From contig CAUFRO010000005.1 in NCBI GenBank assembly GCA_959027945.1, forward strand, positions 24,258 to 88,257: a DNA stretch of 64,000 nucleotides, read 5' to 3'. Shown in pieces: positions 33,925-43,398 of the stretch. A program made the position numbers and the translations under genes. Under the pieces are notes generated by a model, which was not told where the DNA came from, ran no database searches, and saw nothing but the letters and a program-made list of their open reading frames with translations. How positions within the stretch are numbered: position 1 is the stretch's first letter; each line of letters starts with the position of its first letter. The stretch comes from an uncultured Collinsella sp. (GTDB taxonomy: Bacteria; Actinomycetota; Coriobacteriia; Coriobacteriales; Coriobacteriaceae).

Positions 33925-35586
33925 CTACTCGATCGAGAAGATCACGGGATAGAGCGGCTGCTCGCCACGATGGGCGTCGATCTCCAGATCGGGCTGAGCC
34001 TCCTCGATGGCGTCGACGATCTCCTGGAAGGCCTCGTCGGATAGCTCCTCGCCGGCCAGAATCGTCAGCGCGTCGCCTTCCTCTTCCTCCTGCATGCGGT
34101 TGATGCAGTCGAGCGTGACCTGCTTCACGTCGGAACCGACCACGTCGATGGAGCCGGCGATGATGCCCATGACGTCACCGGAGTGAATCGGAGAGCCGTC
34201 CGAGGCGCTGGAGTCGCGCACGGCGCGGGTGACCTCGCCATCGCGGACCTCGCTGATGGCGTCAACCATGGCGGCAACGGCGTCCTCGAGCTCAGAATCG
34301 GGCAGGACGGCGAACAGCGCGGAGAACGCCTGCGGGACGGTCTTGGTGGGAACGACGGCGACCTTCTTGTCGGTGCAGGCAGAGGCTGCGGCCTCGGCAG
34401 CCATGCGAATGTTGCCGTTATTGGGCAGGATGATGACCGAGGTCGCGTTGACCTGGTCGACGGCGCCCAACAGGTCGGCGGTCGAGGGGTTCATGGTCTG
34501 GCCACCCGAGACGATCACGTCAACGCCGAGGGACTTGAGGATGTCGGCCTCACCGGAACCGGCGGCAACGGCGACAAAGCCCAGGGCCTTCGCGGGCTCG
34601 GCGGCCTTCTCCTGATCCTCGTGAATCTTAGCGGTACGGTCGTGGGCCTCCATCTCCATGTTGTGGATAAAGACCTCATAGATCTGACCAAGCTGCAGCA
34701 TGTGCTCGAGCACCAGGTTGGGGGTGTTGGAGTGCACGTGGATCTTGTAGTCGGGATAGGCACCCACGAGCAACTCGCAGTCGCCCATGGAGCCCAGGAA
34801 CTTAAGGCACTCGTCCTCGTCAAACGGGGCATCGGCCTTAAAGAGGAACTCGTTGCAGTAGCGGAACTCCGAGCCCTCCCAGTCATCGTTGGCCTCGATC
34901 TCAACGCGACCGAGGGCCGCATCGCGGGCAGAGCCGGCAGAATCAAACGTGGCGGAGAAATCCTCGACAACGGTGCTACGGCCGAGCGCAGCGGCAACAA
35001 AGTTCTCCAGGAAGATGGCAAAGCCAAAGGCGCCGGAGTCGACCACGCCGTTCTCCTTCAGAACCGGCAGCAGGTCGGGCGTGCGGGCGACAGACTGGTA
35101 GGCCTCGACAACGATGGCATCGAGCGCGTCCTCGGCCGAGAACTTCTTCTTTTCGCACTCGTCGGCCTTGGTCGAGACATCGCGCAGTACCGTGAGGATC
35201 GTGCCCTCGATGGGCTTGCGGACGGCCTGGAAGGCGACCTTGACGGCACGACGGAACGCATAAGCGATGTTGGCGGAGGTGATGGGCTCATCGGCAGAGA
35301 CGAGGCCCTCGGCCACGCCGCGCAGAATCTGCGACGTGATGACGCCGGAGTTACCGCGGGCGCCCATGAGGGAGCCGTGAGTGATGGCGCCGGCGATGGC
35401 CTCCATGTCGGCATCGGCGGGAAGGGCGGAGAGCTCCTTGGTCACCGAGGCGAGCGTGAGCGACATGTTGGTGCCGGTATCGCCGTCGGGTACGGGGAAG
35501 ACGTTGAGCTTGTTGATCTCCTCGGCCTTGTCGGAAACGGCAGCCGCAGCGATCGGAAAACAGGTGCGAATGGTCTTTGCAATCAT
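33925..35586 (-). CDS. fakA: Fatty acid kinase FakA-like (DAK2/DhaL domain protein)
   Basis: Kinase of 553 residues that phosphorylates fatty acids held by FakB (DegV) proteins. The N-terminal DhaL domain has KLNVFPVPDGDTGTNMSLTL, with Asp residues for Mg-ATP, and HGSLMGARGNSGVITSQILRG. A middle domain and a C-terminal degV-like domain (about 330-553, VIVSGGQTMNPSTADLLGAV) follow, as in FakA. No FakB is in the window. It follows an Asp23-family gene by 27 bases, the typical pairing. Its product, acyl-phosphate, feeds the same phospholipid route as PlsX downstream in the block. Confidence 0.93.
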   Translation of the reverse strand: MIAKTIRTCFPIAAAAVSDKAEEINKLNVFPVPDGDTGTNMSLTLASVTKELSALPADADMEAIAGAITHGSLMGARGNSGVITSQILRGVAEGLVSADEPITSANIAYAFRRAVKVAFQAVRKPIEGTILTVLRDVSTKADECEKKKFSAEDALDAIVVEAYQSVARTPDLLPVLKENGVVDSGAFGFAIFLENFVAAALGRSTVVEDFSATFDSAGSARDAALGRVEIEANDDWEGSEFRYCNEFLFKADAPFDEDECLKFLGSMGDCELLVGAYPDYKIHVHSNTPNLVLEHMLQLGQIYEVFIHNMEMEAHDRTAKIHEDQEKAAEPAKALGFVAVAAGSGEADILKSLGVDVIVSGGQTMNPSTADLLGAVDQVNATSVIILPNNGNIRMAAEAAASACTDKKVAVVPTKTVPQAFSALFAVLPDSELEDAVAAMVDAISEVRDGEVTRAVRDSSASDGSPIHSGDVMGIIAGSIDVVGSDVKQVTLDCINRMQEEEEGDALTILAGEELSDEAFQEIVDAIEEAQPDLEIDAHRGEQPLYPVIFSIE

Positions 35587-35613
35587 GGGTATTTGAATCT
35601 CCGTTTTCGGATG

Positions 35614-35970
35614 CTAGTTCAGACGGCTCTTGAGCGCGTCGATATGGATGCCGATCTTAAGGCTGGCGGGATCGATCTGGGCGATCTCCTGCAAAGTGAA
35701 GGCAACGGAGCTCGAAAGATTGTGGCAGACGGACTTCATGTTGACGCCGTTCTCGAGCACGACGTGAAGATCGACCGTAAGGCCGTCCTCGTCGGCGGAG
35801 ACAAGCACGCCCTTGCGGAGGCGCTGACCGGCAAGCAGGCGCACGCTCTCGGCGCCCTGGAGCTGCTCAGCCATGCCGACGACGCCGTAGCACGTCATCG
35901 CGGCATAACCGGCAATATCGGCAATTACGTCGTTCGAGACGCTCAGGCTGCCGTTAATGGTCTCAGACAC
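35614..35970 (-). CDS. Asp23/Gls24 family envelope stress response protein
   Basis: Protein of 118 residues of the Asp23/YloU group. Motifs SNDVIADIAGYAAMTCYGVVGMA at the N-terminus and VDLHVVLENGVNMKSVCHNL in the middle match the family. YloU-like proteins are regularly encoded just ahead of fakA, as here, with a suggested role in envelope homeostasis. GTG at 35970 is the likely start, with AAGGAG 7 bases upstream. Confidence 0.9.
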   Translation of the reverse strand: MSETINGSLSVSNDVIADIAGYAAMTCYGVVGMAEQLQGAESVRLLAGQRLRKGVLVSADEDGLTVDLHVVLENGVNMKSVCHNLSSSVAFTLQEIAQIDPASLKIGIHIDALKSRLN

Positions 35971-36126
35971 AAGAATCTCCTTTTCTGGTGCTCGCGGCAC
36001 CATGTCGTGGGAGCAATCATTCCAATATTCTACAACGACCGCGCCATGTTGAGGTGACGGGGTTCGCGATTACATCCTCGACACGAAATGTTGATATGGC
36101 AACGTTGGCACCGAGCAATCGCGGCA

Positions 36127-36160
36127 TGAAAAAACCCGCCGCATAAGCGACGGGTTTTAC
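36127..36160 (-). terminator. Intrinsic terminator after tRNA-Asn
   Basis: Minus strand: AAAACCCGTCGC and GCGGCGGGTTTTTT pair with a TTAT loop; U-tract of six. It ends the tRNA transcript. Confidence 0.92.
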
Positions 36161-36164
36161 AACC

Positions 36165-36239
36165 TGGCTCCCCGGGTAGGACTCGAACCTACAACAGCGC
36201 GGTTAACAGCCGCGTGCTCTACCATTGAGCTACCGAGGA
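36165..36239 (-). tRNA. tRNA-Asn (anticodon GTT)
   Basis: 75-base tRNA with encoded CCA. Acceptor stem TCCTCGG/CCGGGGA with one G-U pair, D-arm GCTCAATGGTAGAGC, anticodon stem-loop GCGGCTGTTAACCGC with anticodon GTT, T-arm GTAGGTTCGAGTCCTAC, discriminator G. It has its own strong promoter and terminator. Confidence 0.97.
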
Positions 36240-36269
36240 ATAGGTGCGTGCTCTCAAGCAACGAAGTTT

Positions 36270-36297
36270 ATTATACGGACGAATCAGCGTAGGGCAA
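36270..36297 (-). promoter_or_regulatory. Strong sigma-A promoter for tRNA-Asn
   Basis: -35 TTGCCC (36292-36297), 16-base spacer, perfect -10 TATAAT (36270-36275), about 30 bases before the mature tRNA 5' end. Confidence 0.85.
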
Positions 36298-36324
36298 GAA
36301 CTTTTTTAAAGAATTTTCCGACCC

Positions 36325-36378
36325 AGTCATTGGGGACGTTCTTGAACGACTAGTCATTCAAGAACGTCCCCAACGACT
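36325..36378. repeat. 54-bp REP-like palindrome with GGGGACGTTCTTGAA core
   Basis: Two 27-base arms abut head to head without a spacer: AGTCATTGGGGACGTTC... on the left and its complement on the right, with only two differing positions. The core GGGGACGTTCTTGAA resembles palindromes often scattered in Firmicutes and Coriobacteriia genomes next to or away from REP-associated transposases; no transposase is seen here. Confidence 0.8.
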
Positions 36379-36384
36379 ACATGA

Positions 36385-36420
36385 AAGCGCCCCCAAGCAG
36401 ATGTGCTTGAGGGCGCTTCT
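36385..36420 (-). terminator. Intrinsic terminator after rpoD
   Basis: Minus strand: GAAGCGCCCTCAAGCA and TGCTTGGGGGCGCTTTC pair (one wobble) with a short loop; the U-tract is short (UUU). Lies 8 bases after the rpoD stop. Confidence 0.8.
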
Positions 36421-36427
36421 TGCTTGA

Positions 36428-37777
<1,350 letters not shown>

Positions 37778-37887
37778 AGATTCTCCCTTCATAGTCCACA
37801 GGACTCAATACTTTAGCACACACATTGACGTCTATACCCAAAAAGAGGACTGGATATAGGCGAGAATACGCTGGTTGACCACAACAT

Positions 37888-39996
37888 CTAGGCTTGTTCA
37901 GTGCCTGCGGCCTCCACGCCGATCAAACGGAACGGGTCCGCCACGCCGCCGATCGACTTTTGCAGTTCGCGCTGACGCTGCGAGTCCCGCGCGGCCTGCA
38001 CGGTCAGCGAACGACGGCCCTCATCATCGAGCGAACGGTCCTGGCGCAGCTTGGCCTGTGCGGCACGCATGCGGCGCTTGATGGTGTAGAGCTCGAGCGT
38101 ATCGAGCATAAACACAATGTTCGTCTCGGTGGGGTGCTTGCTCGTCGCCGAGATGCGCCCGGCACTCACAAGCGTTGCCGCCTCGGGACACACCGATCGT
38201 GCCGCATCCATGCAAGCTGCAGGATCGGTTCCCGGCGGCGTAGCCAGAACGGCCCATGCGATGGACTCGTGACGTGGGTCAACCCACTCGATGGAGCAAA
38301 TGCGGTCGGCATACGTGCGGAACAGGTCGGGGTAGCTCGTGAGCATCGTCAGCAGCTCGCGCTCCCCTGCCAAGGACTTGCGCTCAAGATCGGTCAGAAC
38401 CATCGGCGCCGCCGCAGCCGATGCACCCGAACCGTCAGCCACAGGCTCAGCACCCATACCATCAGGCACATCGATTGGCGGCAGATCGTCGACGACCTCC
38501 ACGGGCGCGGCACCGTAGGCATCGAGCGGGACGTAGTCGTACGGCTCTTCTTCGACCGGCGCGGACACCGGCGGCGTCGCGCCCGATGCCCAAGCGCCGC
38601 GACCGGCATCGCGAGAACTCGACGCCCGACTGCCCGTCCCGCCGGACCGCTCAGCCTGCGCCCGCTGACGCTCATAGTTCTGCTCACGGCGACGCTCCGC
38701 ATCCTCGCGCTTGGCGACATCTCGAAACACGCGGCCCGAGCTCGCACGCACTGTTTCCAGATCCAAACCCAGCAGATCGGCAATCTGGATAAAGTACGTA
38801 TCGATCATATAGCTATCGCGCAGCGGATAGATAAGCGTCAGCGCATCTTCCAGCGCCTTGGCGCGACCGCCCGGCGTGGTGATGTCGCTCGACTCCTGCA
38901 GCGAACGGTAGACAAAGTCCATGAGGGGCTCGGCAGCGTCGATGCGCGCCTGCAGCTCCTGTCCACCATGCGCCGTGATGAACTCCATGGGATCGTTGCC
39001 GTCGGGCAGCACCACGCAGCGCAGGTCCATCGAATCCTGTTCGATAAACTGAATCGCGCGACGGGCGGCCTTCTGGCCCGCGGCATCGCCGTCAAACATA
39101 TACACGATGCGCTTGGCAAAGCGGGTGAGCGTCTTGACATGATGCTCCGTGAGCGCGGTGCCCAGCGTAGCGACAACGTTTTTAATCCCCGCCTCCCAAC
39201 AGGCGATGCAGTCGGTATAGCCCTCTACCACGATGGCGGTATCCTGAGCGACGATAAACTCCTTGGCCCAATTAAAGCCGTAGAGGTTTCGCTTTTTATG
39301 AAATACGCTCGTCTCGGCGGTGTTGAGGTACTTGGGTTGGCCGTCTCCCATGATGCGACCGCCAAAGGCGATGTTGTGACCCTGCTCATCAAAGATGGGA
39401 AACATCACGCGGTCGTAGAAGCGGTCGGCAAGCTGCCCACGCCCGCGACTCACAGCCACGTTGGCGTCGATCATCTCCTGCGGAGTAAAGCCCGCCTGCG
39501 ACAGGTGCGATACCAGCGCGTTGCGACCCGGCGCAAAGCCCAGGCAGTAGCGGCGGCAGACGTCGCCACCCATGCCGCGGCTGGCAAAGTACTCGCGCGG
39601 ACGGCCGTCCTTACCGCGCATAAGCATCGTGTGGTAGAACTGGGCGGTCTCGGCGCACAAATCGTAGATGCGGGCACGCTTGGTACCGCGCTCGCGGCGA
39701 TCTCCGGTGTCATGCAGCTCAATGCCCGCGCGATCGGCCAAATAACGGATTGACTCGGGAAAGCTCAGGTTCTCGCGCTTCATGATATAGGTGAAGACGT
39801 CGCCACCCTCGCCGCAACCAAAGCAGTGCCACACCTGCGTGGCGGGAATAATGTGGAAGGACGGCGTCTTTTCGCCATGAAAGGGACAGCAACCCCAAAA
39901 CTCATGGCCGCGAGGCTTGAGCTCAACCGTTTCCTGCACGATGGCGACTAAGTCGGACGCAGCGCGTACCTGGTCTTTTTCCTCATCGCTAATCAC
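37888..39996 (-). CDS. dnaG: DNA primase DnaG
   Basis: Primase of 702 residues that makes the RNA primers for replication. N-terminal zinc-binding domain CCPFHGEKTPSFHI...WHCFGCGEGG, the catalytic TOPRIM core with VVEGYTDCIACWEAGI and MFDGDAAGQKA, and a C-terminal helicase-binding part (about 440-702) containing a Pro/Ala/Glu-rich low-complexity insert around residues 450-540. The start overlaps the ribF stop by 8 bases, so dnaG is translated from the rimP-ribF operon. Confidence 0.96.
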   Translation of the reverse strand: MISDEEKDQVRAASDLVAIVQETVELKPRGHEFWGCCPFHGEKTPSFHIIPATQVWHCFGCGEGGDVFTYIMKRENLSFPESIRYLADRAGIELHDTGDRRERGTKRARIYDLCAETAQFYHTMLMRGKDGRPREYFASRGMGGDVCRRYCLGFAPGRNALVSHLSQAGFTPQEMIDANVAVSRGRGQLADRFYDRVMFPIFDEQGHNIAFGGRIMGDGQPKYLNTAETSVFHKKRNLYGFNWAKEFIVAQDTAIVVEGYTDCIACWEAGIKNVVATLGTALTEHHVKTLTRFAKRIVYMFDGDAAGQKAARRAIQFIEQDSMDLRCVVLPDGNDPMEFITAHGGQELQARIDAAEPLMDFVYRSLQESSDITTPGGRAKALEDALTLIYPLRDSYMIDTYFIQIADLLGLDLETVRASSGRVFRDVAKREDAERRREQNYERQRAQAERSGGTGSRASSSRDAGRGAWASGATPPVSAPVEEEPYDYVPLDAYGAAPVEVVDDLPPIDVPDGMGAEPVADGSGASAAAAPMVLTDLERKSLAGERELLTMLTSYPDLFRTYADRICSIEWVDPRHESIAWAVLATPPGTDPAACMDAARSVCPEAATLVSAGRISATSKHPTETNIVFMLDTLELYTIKRRMRAAQAKLRQDRSLDDEGRRSLTVQAARDSQRQRELQKSIGGVADPFRLIGVEAAGTEQA

Positions 39997-40996
39997 GGAT
40001 GCTCACCCCCTGCTCACCCAAGTTGTGACGAATGTCCTCGATATTACCCTCGACGGTCGCGATCAACTCATCCAGCGAATCGAACAGACGCGAGGGACGC
40101 AGCCAACGCGTAAACGCCAGCGAAACAGAAGAGCCGTAAAGGTCGCCCGAATAACCAATTAAATTAGCCTCGAGATGCGCAGATGCTGCATCGTCAGCAT
40201 ACGTTGGCGGCAGGCCGACGTTCACGGCAGAGGGCCACACGGTATCATCGACCAGCACCAGGCCCTCATACACGCCGTCCGCAGGCACCTGAATACCATC
40301 GGGAACTTGTAGGTTTGCCGTGGGAAAGCCCATGCCAGAACCCTCGTGACGGCCGCGAATAACACCGCCGCGCACCATATACGGACGGCCGAGTAACTCA
40401 GCAGCAAGCTCCACATGGCCCTGTCCCAGCTCATGGCGAATGCGGGTGGCGCAAATGGCCTCACCGCCCTCGCAAAGCAGGTCGTGACCATACACGTCAA
40501 TGCCGTGCTCGGAACCCCAGGCGCGCATCTCGGCAACACCAGAAGCTCCGCCACGACCCAGCCTAAAGTCACTACCAACGCGAATCGAGCGAATGTCAAC
40601 CACGCGCGACAGCAGCGCAAGAAAACCAACATGGTCGAGTGCCGCAACCTCAGGCGTAAAGGGAACGGCCACCACCGCATCGACCCCGGTTTGAGCCAGG
40701 GCATGCAGACGGTCGGCCGTCGTCATCAATTTTTGAGCGGGCGAAAAGCTCACCACAACGTCCGGATCAGGATCGAAGGTAACCACGACCGCCTTACAGC
40801 CATGGGCACGGGCATCGCGGACAAGCGCTTCGATGAGCTCCTGGTGTCCACGGTGCACGCCGTCGAACACGCCGATGGCAATCGATGCGGCACCCAAGTG
40901 CTCGCACTCATCAAACGTATCGGCAGTAACGATGCGAGCCTCGTCCGACTCGCCCGCGAAAAAGACACGCGCGAGCTCGCGAGCGGACAACATCAT
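39989..40996 (-). CDS. ribF: Bifunctional riboflavin kinase / FAD synthetase
   Basis: Makes FMN and FAD from riboflavin. The N-terminal adenylyltransferase domain has GVFDGVHRGHQELIEALV and VVTFDPDPDVVVS; the C-terminal kinase domain starts near residue 200 with RGRHEGSGMGFPTANLQVP. 335 residues, slightly long because of about 35 N-terminal residues before GVFDGVHRGH. The start overlaps the truB stop (ATGA), and the 3' end overlaps dnaG. A second ATG directly after the first (40993) is equally possible. Confidence 0.95.
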   Translation of the reverse strand: MMLSARELARVFFAGESDEARIVTADTFDECEHLGAASIAIGVFDGVHRGHQELIEALVRDARAHGCKAVVVTFDPDPDVVVSFSPAQKLMTTADRLHALAQTGVDAVVAVPFTPEVAALDHVGFLALLSRVVDIRSIRVGSDFRLGRGGASGVAEMRAWGSEHGIDVYGHDLLCEGGEAICATRIRHELGQGHVELAAELLGRPYMVRGGVIRGRHEGSGMGFPTANLQVPDGIQVPADGVYEGLVLVDDTVWPSAVNVGLPPTYADDAASAHLEANLIGYSGDLYGSSVSLAFTRWLRPSRLFDSLDELIATVEGNIEDIRHNLGEQGVSIRD

Positions 40997-41925
40997 CGAA
41001 CACCGCCGATTGCCTGCGGAAATACGTGCTCCATGACAAAGCGGCCACCCTCAATGCGGGCGAGCGCCTTGAGTCCCCCATCGAGCACCAACGCAAACGG
41101 CGCCTTCGAGACATCGAAATCGGCAAGCGCACGCTCAACGGGAATGCGTCGGCCGCAGAGCAGGTCGTCGGCAAGATTGCCCGGCAAGTCAACACGCGTG
41201 GCGCCCAGGGCCGCAATGGGATCCAGGGCAAAGCCAGCGGCGGACTCGGGAGAAAGCTCCTCCACCGCATGACAGGCGCCAATGGAAACAACACCGGAGG
41301 CCGTGCGGCGCAGCGCGGAAATGTGCGCGGCGCTCTCGCAGGCGCGGCCCAGGTCGCGAGCGAGCGCACGTATATAGGTGCCCTTGCTCACCGAGAACGC
41401 CACGGTCCACACACACGAATCGCCCTCGCCTCCTACGGCGATCAGGTCGGCGGCATAGACCTCGACGGGGCGCGGAGGTAGATCCACCGCATTGCCCTCA
41501 CGAGCAGACTTGTAGGCGCGAACGCCATTGACCGAGATAGCCGAAAAAGCCGGCGGCACCTGCATCTGCGGGCCCAGCATGGCGGCCAAGCGCTCACGGG
41601 CATAGGCAGGATCGCGGAGCTCGTTGGCAACAGCCACCGTGCGGACCGCCTCGCCCTCCGCATCATCGGTATTCGTCTCGGCGCCAAACGAAATATCGGC
41701 GACGTAGCTTTTGGTATCGAGCGTGAGCATGCCCAGCAGACGGGTGGCCTGGCCCACGCCCACCACCATAACACCCGATGCCATGGGGTCGAGCGTGCCG
41801 GCATGGCCGACGCGCCGCTCATGGAGGGCGCGTCGGCATTGCGAGACCACATCGTGGGACGTGCAGCCCACCGGCTTATCGACAGCGAGCAGCATATTCA
41901 GTTGAGAAGGCATACGACGAGCCAT
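40993..41925 (-). CDS. truB: tRNA pseudouridine-55 synthase TruB
   Basis: Modifies U55 in the T-loop of tRNAs. 310 residues. Catalytic motif VGHAGTLDPMASGVMVVGVG with the nucleophile Asp, and LLAVDKPVGCTSHDVVSQ at the N-terminus. SVSKGTYIRALARDLG is the conserved RNA-binding/PUA-proximal motif. The gene order nrnA-truB-ribF is conserved in Gram-positive bacteria and it overlaps ribF by 4 bases. Confidence 0.96.
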   Translation of the reverse strand: MARRMPSQLNMLLAVDKPVGCTSHDVVSQCRRALHERRVGHAGTLDPMASGVMVVGVGQATRLLGMLTLDTKSYVADISFGAETNTDDAEGEAVRTVAVANELRDPAYARERLAAMLGPQMQVPPAFSAISVNGVRAYKSAREGNAVDLPPRPVEVYAADLIAVGGEGDSCVWTVAFSVSKGTYIRALARDLGRACESAAHISALRRTASGVVSIGACHAVEELSPESAAGFALDPIAALGATRVDLPGNLADDLLCGRRIPVERALADFDVSKAPFALVLDGGLKALARIEGGRFVMEHVFPQAIGGVR

Positions 41926-41940
41926 GTACCATCCAAAAAG

Positions 41941-42984
41941 TTAAAGCTCGACGGTCACCGAAGCGGGATCCTCCCCAACCAGCTCGGCCAGCATGGGAAG
42001 TGCCACGGTGAGCGTCTCGAGAATCGTTCCGTTGTTGGAGAAACCGGCGGCAGCGGGATGTCCACCTCCGCCAAAGGCAGCAGCGATCTCGGACACGTTA
42101 AGGTCGCCCTTGGAGCGCAGGTTGCCGCGCACCTTGGTATCGCCCTCAATGCCCTTCAGGAACAGGCAGACCTCGACGCCCATCACCGAGCGCACCACGT
42201 CAACCAGGCCGTCGCACTCATCCGAGGTGACACCGCAAGCCTCAAGGTCACTCTGGTACGCGTAGCTATACGCCACGCGCCCGTGGGCCACCGTCTTGAT
42301 GCGACCCATAACGATGGACTTGAGGTGCAAAAACTCAACGCGCATGCTCTGGTATACCTCGAGCGCAACGCGCGCCGGATCGGCACCGTGGGCAACCAGA
42401 CGCGAGGCCGCATGGAACGCGGCGGCATCGGCGTTTTGGTACTGAAAACGGCCGGTATCGGTAACCAAGCCACACAGCAGGCAGGTCGCAACGCCATCAC
42501 GTGCGACAATGCCGCAATTGTCCAAGAAACGGTCAATGATCATGGCGCAGGCTGCAGCTTCGACGCGCCTCAGGCTGAGCTCGGCAAACTCCTCGCGCGC
42601 CGGATGGTGGTCGAAACACACCACATGCTTGGAGCGACGAAGCACCTCGGCGGAATTATTGAGACGCTCGACGACCGGTACGTCCACCGAGATGAACAGG
42701 TCCGGATTGCCAGTGTACGCAGATGCCGGCACCAGGCGATCGGAGCCTTCCATAAAGCGGTAGATACGCGGAACCGGGTCATCGTCTGCCAGCAGCAGAG
42801 CAATGTCCTTGTTGGGGAAAAACTTCATGAGCGAAAGGCCCAGACCCAATACGGAGCCCAAGGCATCGCCATCGGGAGAAGTATGTCCCGAAATCGCAAT
42901 GGAGGACGCACCCTCGATGAGCTCGAGGATGCGTCGCTGAATATCTGCAGACTCGCACGGGGCGAGGTCGGCGGAATTAGTCAT
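41941..42984 (-). CDS. nrnA: Bifunctional oligoribonuclease / pAp phosphatase NrnA (DHH family)
   Basis: DHH/DHHA1 phosphoesterase of 347 residues that degrades nano-RNAs and pAp, and in some species pApA or c-di-AMP products. Metal-site motifs: SGHTSPDGDALGSVLGL, the DHH in VVCFDHHPAREEF, and the DHHA1 glycine motif GGGGHPAAAGF at the C-terminus. It overlaps the rbfA stop by 8 bases and precedes truB by 16 bases, the standard rbfA-nrnA-truB order. Confidence 0.94.
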   Translation of the reverse strand: MTNSADLAPCESADIQRRILELIEGASSIAISGHTSPDGDALGSVLGLGLSLMKFFPNKDIALLLADDDPVPRIYRFMEGSDRLVPASAYTGNPDLFISVDVPVVERLNNSAEVLRRSKHVVCFDHHPAREEFAELSLRRVEAAACAMIIDRFLDNCGIVARDGVATCLLCGLVTDTGRFQYQNADAAAFHAASRLVAHGADPARVALEVYQSMRVEFLHLKSIVMGRIKTVAHGRVAYSYAYQSDLEACGVTSDECDGLVDVVRSVMGVEVCLFLKGIEGDTKVRGNLRSKGDLNVSEIAAAFGGGGHPAAAGFSNNGTILETLTVALPMLAELVGEDPASVTVEL

Positions 42985-43387
42985 CTAAAGCTGCCTCCTG
43001 GGCGGCATCCGCTATCGGATAGCCGTCCTCGTCCTTTTCGATCGCAAGCGTGGCAGGAACGTTTTCCAGCGCACGCGTGATGCGCTCGGCCTCATCGGTC
43101 GAGCGATCGATGCGAAAATCGAGCTCGGGCGTGACACGCCAATCGAGAGAGCGAGCCAACAGGCTGCGAATACGGCCCTTGGCGCTGGCGAGCGCCTCCA
43201 TGACCTCGTCGTAGCGGCTCGCATCGCACGACACGTACACACGCGCGAACGAACGGTCCACCGCGACCTCGACCGCGGTCAAAGTAACCAGGTCGAGACG
43301 CGGATCGGAAACCTCAAAGAGCAGGATATAACCGAGCTTCTCGCGAAGCTGCTCGCCCAGACGGCGGGTTGCCTGCGTTTGCTTCAT
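42977..43387 (-). CDS. rbfA: Ribosome-binding factor A
   Basis: KH-type assembly factor of 136 residues that matures the 16S rRNA 5' end. Motifs RRLGEQLREKLGYIL, EVSDPRLDLVTLTAVEVAVD, and RARVYVS-like FARVYVSCD; the KH-fold end is SLDWRVTPELDFRID. ATG 43387 has GGGGG 6 bases upstream; the long open frame upstream of it is the antisense-free tail of infB in another frame and is ignored. infB ends 12 bases upstream. Confidence 0.95.
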   Translation of the reverse strand: MKQTQATRRLGEQLREKLGYILLFEVSDPRLDLVTLTAVEVAVDRSFARVYVSCDASRYDEVMEALASAKGRIRSLLARSLDWRVTPELDFRIDRSTDEAERITRALENVPATLAIEKDEDGYPIADAAQEAALDD

Positions 43388-43398
43388 AGCGCTACCCC

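Noticed and set aside
34183..36057. 624-codon plus-strand open frame opposite fakA
   Set aside because: Antisense to FakA and the Asp23-family gene; composition only reflects codon bias.
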